Source: Actinomycetota bacterium (lineage in GTDB: Bacteria > Actinomycetota > Thermoleophilia > Miltoncostaeales > Miltoncostaeaceae). Taken from it: 7,008 nucleotides of DNA. Positions within the stretch are counted from its first letter, which is position 1. Each line of letters starts with the position of its first letter. Below, piece by piece: positions 4,477 through 7,008 of this stretch. The notes below the pieces were generated by a model, which saw only the letters and a list, made by a program, of their open reading frames with translations, did not search any database and was not told the origin of the DNA. Position numbers and translations under genes: made by a program. The DNA is taken from contig CANGAY010000034.1 of NCBI GenBank assembly GCA_947451735.1, forward strand, positions 1-7,008, written 5' to 3'.

Positions 4477-5580
4477 GTGCGCCTGACCTGCCCCCGCGAT
4501 GAACTCGCTGCCCGCCTCGCGATGGCCTCGCGTGCAGCATCCAGCAAGGGAACCATCCCCGTGCTGGCCAACGTGCTGCTGCGCGCCGAAGAGGGCGTGG
4601 TGGAGCTCGCGGCCACCGACATGGAGGTGTCGCTGCGGGTTCCGCTCGACGACGCCGGCGTGGAGGAGCATGGCTCGGTGGTGCTGCCCAGGCTGGCGGC
4701 CGACCTCGTGCGCAGCATGGCTCCCGGCCCTGTGTCGCTGGTGCACAACCAGAACGAAGGCCAGGTGCAGATCTCGGGCGGCGGTTCGTCGTTCAGCCTC
4801 AACTGCCACCAGGCCGGCGAGTACCCGGAGCTCCCCTCCGACAATGGTCTGGGCTTCGCCATCCCCGCCGCCAGGTTTGTGGAGTGCGCCGACCGTGTGG
4901 TGCGCGCAGCGTCGCGCGACGAGACGCGCCCGGTGCTCACCGGCGTGCTCGTGCGCATCGGCCCCGACGGTCTCACCATGGCCGCCACCGACAGCTACCG
5001 GCTCGCCGTTCGCACGGTCCCGCTTGACTCCCCGCCCGAGGACACCCGCGAAGCCATCCTGCCGGCGCGTGCCGTGGGCGAGGCCGCCCGTCTCGCCGGC
5101 CAGGCGAAGGACGCGGATGTCGACGTCGCGCTGGGCGAGCAGCAGGCGACAATCCGCATCGGCGGCGTGCGCCTGACCACGCGGGTCATCGAGGGGCAGT
5201 TCCCCGACTACCGCCAGCTCATTCCGGCCGAGTTCGAGCACGACGTGCGCCTGGACCGCTCGGAGTTCCTGGCCGTGCTCACCCGTATCGCCGTGCTCGC
5301 CCAGCGCACGTCGCCCGTGCGTCTGCGTTTCGAGCAGGGACAGCTCGTCATCGCCACCGCCAGCGACCAGGTGGGCGAGGGCCGCGAGTCGATGCCCGTG
5401 CCGTACGCCGGTGAGGTGCTCGAGATCGGCTTCAACGCCGACTTCCTGCGCGAGGGCGTGGAGGGCATCGAGGGCGACGACGTGCGCCTGGGCCTCATCA
5501 GCCCGCTTCGCCCCGGGCTGCTGCGAGGGGAGTCCGATGACCATCGGTACCTCCTCATGCCCATCCGCCTCCCCGGATAG
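4477..5580 (+). CDS. dnaN: DNA polymerase III beta subunit (sliding clamp)
   Basis: Forms the dimeric ring that tethers DNA polymerase III and many repair proteins to DNA. From the GTG at 4477 the product is 367 residues, the usual length. It starts (M)RLTCPRDELAARLAMASRA, with the conserved PVLANVLL at 28-35 and LAATDMEVSLRV at 44-55, and ends in the typical YLLMPIRLPG. Three clamp repeats of about 120 residues are evident; the second opens near FVECADRVVRAASRDETRPV and the third near EFEHDVRLDRSEFLAVLTRI. The frame stays open upstream to a TTG at 4399, but that region is the AT-rich origin element and encodes nothing like a clamp, so the GTG is preferred. dnaN is followed after 8 bases by recF, and they probably share a transcript. 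Confidence 0.97.
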   Translation: MRLTCPRDELAARLAMASRAASSKGTIPVLANVLLRAEEGVVELAATDMEVSLRVPLDDAGVEEHGSVVLPRLAADLVRSMAPGPVSLVHNQNEGQVQISGGGSSFSLNCHQAGEYPELPSDNGLGFAIPAARFVECADRVVRAASRDETRPVLTGVLVRIGPDGLTMAATDSYRLAVRTVPLDSPPEDTREAILPARAVGEAARLAGQAKDADVDVALGEQQATIRIGGVRLTTRVIEGQFPDYRQLIPAEFEHDVRLDRSEFLAVLTRIAVLAQRTSPVRLRFEQGQLVIATASDQVGEGRESMPVPYAGEVLEIGFNADFLREGVEGIEGDDVRLGLISPLRPGLLRGESDDHRYLLMPIRLPG

Positions 5581-5588
5581 CCCCGGCG

Positions 5589-6719
5589 ATGCCCGGCGAC
5601 TGGACCGCCAACCGGCTTGAGATCGCCGATGTCCGGTCGTGGTCGCGTGTGGCGGTTGACCTGCCGCCGGGCGGAATTGTGCTCACCGGGCCGAACGGCG
5701 CAGGGAAGACGTCGCTGGTGGAGGCGCTGGTGTTCGCGTGCCTCGGTGTGTCATGTCGCACCTCCCGCGAGGCCGAAATGGTGCGCACCGGCGCGCCCGC
5801 CATGCACGTGTCGCTCGACCTGACGGGCCCCGACGGCACGCGCCACCGCGACATCGGGTACGCCCCACGCACAGGCCGGCGCCTGGCGCTTGACGCCGAG
5901 CCGGTGCGGTCGCTCTCCGCATGGCGCGCCGCCGGCAGCGTGCTGGTGTTCCTTCCCGAGGAACTGCGCGCGGTGAAGGGTCCTCCCGCCGCCCGCCGCC
6001 GGCATCTCGATCGCCTGCTCGAGGCCGCGACTCCGGGATACGCGGACGATCTGGTGGCCTACGCCGGCGCGCTGACGCAACGCAACGCCGCGCTTCGTCA
6101 CGTGCGCGCGGGGCGCACGGGCGTGGACGCGGTGATGCCGTGGGAGCCGGTGATCGCGGAGACCGGCGCGCGCATCGTGTTGGCGCGACGCGAGGCGATG
6201 CGCGATCTGGCGGCACCGTTCGCCCGGTGGATGGCCGACCTCGGTGCGGGCGACGGTGGCGTGGTGACGCTGGAGCCATCACCCTCGTCGCTCGCGGATG
6301 TGGCGGACCACGGCGTGGAAGCGGCGCTCACCGAACGCATGAACGACGCCCGCGATCGCGAGGTGGCCGCCGCGCAGACCCTTGCCGGGCCGCACCGCGA
6401 TGACGTGTTCGTGGGGCAGGACCGCGACGGCGCCCGCGTTGATCTGCGGCGCGTGGGCAGCCAGGGCGAGCAGCGCACCGCCGTGCTCGCCCTGCTCATG
6501 GCGCACCGTGCCCATCTGGGACAGCGCTCGGGCCTCCCGATCCTGATCCTGGACGATGTGCTGAGCGAACTCGACCCCACTCGCCGGGGGCTGCTGCTCG
6601 ACGCCGCGGTGGGTCACGGGCAGTGCATCCTCACCACTGCCGACCCGGTGGCCGCGCAGGCGGCTGCCGATCGCGGTGCCCGGGTGATGAGCGTGCGGGA
6701 GGGCCTCCTTGCCGCATAG
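5589..6719 (+). CDS. recF: DNA replication and repair protein RecF
   Basis: SMC/ABC-like ATPase of the RecFOR pathway. It binds gapped DNA at stalled forks and promotes RecA loading. The 376-residue product is of normal length. It opens with NRLEIADVRSWSRVAVDLPP (8-27), followed by Walker A GPNGAGKT (34-41). The conserved PEELRAVKGPPAARRRHLD lies at 123-141 and AGPHRDD at 266-272. The ABC signature is SQGEQ (291-295), and Walker B ILILDDVLSELD (318-329) carries D322 and D323. All ATPase motifs are intact, so it should be active. ATG 5589 is 8 bases after the dnaN stop without a strong Shine-Dalgarno site, suggesting coupling to dnaN. The next gene starts inside its last codons. No gnd gene lies between dnaN and recF. 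Confidence 0.97.
   Translation: MPGDWTANRLEIADVRSWSRVAVDLPPGGIVLTGPNGAGKTSLVEALVFACLGVSCRTSREAEMVRTGAPAMHVSLDLTGPDGTRHRDIGYAPRTGRRLALDAEPVRSLSAWRAAGSVLVFLPEELRAVKGPPAARRRHLDRLLEAATPGYADDLVAYAGALTQRNAALRHVRAGRTGVDAVMPWEPVIAETGARIVLARREAMRDLAAPFARWMADLGAGDGGVVTLEPSPSSLADVADHGVEAALTERMNDARDREVAAAQTLAGPHRDDVFVGQDRDGARVDLRRVGSQGEQRTAVLALLMAHRAHLGQRSGLPILILDDVLSELDPTRRGLLLDAAVGHGQCILTTADPVAAQAAADRGARVMSVREGLLAA
6697..6703 (+). promoter_or_regulatory. Ribosome binding site deciding the dciA start
   Basis: GGGAGGG lies 5 bases upstream of TTG 6709, inside the end of recF. It is one of the few strong Shine-Dalgarno sites in the window and supports a TTG start for the DUF721 gene, which has no ATG or GTG at a suitable place in its frame. 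Confidence 0.6.
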
Positions 6720-7008
6720 GCACCGGCGCGACCCGGCATCAATCGGCGACCTGCTGGGTCGCGCCACCCGCCGGTTCGCGAAGGGCAGCGACTCTGTGCT
6801 CACCTCGGTGCGCGCCGCGTGGGCCGAGGCATCGGGCCCCGGCACCGTGAATCACGCCTATCCCATCCGCCGGTCGCGTGCTGGCGTGGTGACCGTGGCG
6901 TGTGCCGACGCCGTGTGGGCGCAGGAACTCGACATGCGCACCGACGAGCTGATGGGGCGCCTCGCCCGTATCCTCGACGACCCCGAGGCCGTGGCGGGAT
7001 TGCGATTC
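6709..7008 (+). CDS. dciA: DciA/DUF721 family replicative helicase loader/operator (3' end cut by window edge)
   Basis: DciA-family proteins interact with the replicative helicase DnaB and help its loading in bacteria that lack DnaC or DnaI. The frame is open for 100 codons to the window edge with no stop. The family core is visible: SIGDLLGRATRRFAKG (11-26), VRAAWAEASGPGTVNHAYPIR (34-54, matching the W-x-x-x-x-G-x-x-x-x-x-H/T-x-P pattern), then GVVTVACADAVWAQELDMRT (59-78, including the conserved WAQEL) and helix ELMGRLARIL (80-89). The frame has stops at 6685 and 6688 upstream and no ATG or GTG before the conserved region, so TTG 6709 with its GGGAGGG site is the likely start. That gives an 11-base overlap with recF. 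The position after recF is standard for actinobacteria, where gyrB normally follows; that gene lies outside this window. Confidence 0.9.
   Translation, partial: MPHRHRRDPASIGDLLGRATRRFAKGSDSVLTSVRAAWAEASGPGTVNHAYPIRRSRAGVVTVACADAVWAQELDMRTDELMGRLARILDDPEAVAGLRF

Noticed and set aside
4384..5544. Long open frame on the minus strand (386 codons) opposite dnaN
   Set aside because: Shadow of dnaN codon bias, with no known motif and no plausible start signals.
1..7008. Mobile elements, CRISPR arrays, tRNA or rRNA genes
   Set aside because: I found no transposase or integrase motifs, regularly spaced repeats, or tRNA/rRNA-like sequence. The window is accounted for by core genes and origin DNA.

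Overview
The window is a chromosomal replication-origin neighbourhood from a GC-rich bacterium, most likely an actinobacterium. The gene order rpmH-rnpA-yidD-yidC on one side and dnaA-dnaN-recF-dciA on the other is the classic bacterial oriC arrangement. Support for an actinobacterial host is the strong GC bias, GTG/TTG starts, weak or absent Shine-Dalgarno sites and the DciA-type (DUF721) gene after recF. There is no gnd gene between dnaN and recF, unlike Streptomyces and mycobacteria, so a deep-branching actinobacterial class such as Thermoleophilia is a reasonable guess, but this is inference only.

Left arm (1-1611, minus strand): a tightly packed ribosome/RNase P/membrane-insertion operon transcribed away from the origin. 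It runs rpmH (L34), rnpA (RNase P protein), yidD (membrane protein insertion efficiency factor) and yidC (insertase, cut by the window edge after 287 codons). The rnpA-yidD and yidD-yidC junctions are both 4-base ATGA stop/start overlaps.

Origin and initiator region (1612-4476): two non-coding stretches rich in DnaA boxes, 1612-1920 and 4090-4476, flank two plus-strand genes. This looks like a bipartite oriC. The right half ends in an AT-richer element with a near-perfect CTTCTTCTTT/AAAGAAGAAG inverted repeat that resembles DnaA-trio unwinding sequences. The first gene, at 1921-2649, is unusual for this location. It encodes a GHKL/HATPase-type ATP-binding domain fused to a C-terminal winged-helix-like domain and ends 3 bases before dnaA. 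The second gene is a complete, canonical dnaA.

Right arm (4477-7008, plus strand): dnaN (sliding clamp), recF (gap repair/RecFOR loader) and the start of dciA (DUF721, replicative helicase loader/operator), closely spaced or overlapping and probably one operon. dnaN starts at a GTG exactly 6 bases after a TACGCT -10-like hexamer, suggesting a leaderless transcript.

Together the window encodes initiator, clamp, helicase-associated factor and recombination mediator around the origin. All genes point away from oriC, co-directional with fork movement. The most unusual item is the HATPase-winged-helix gene lying between the left DnaA-box cluster and dnaA, in a position suited to regulating initiation.
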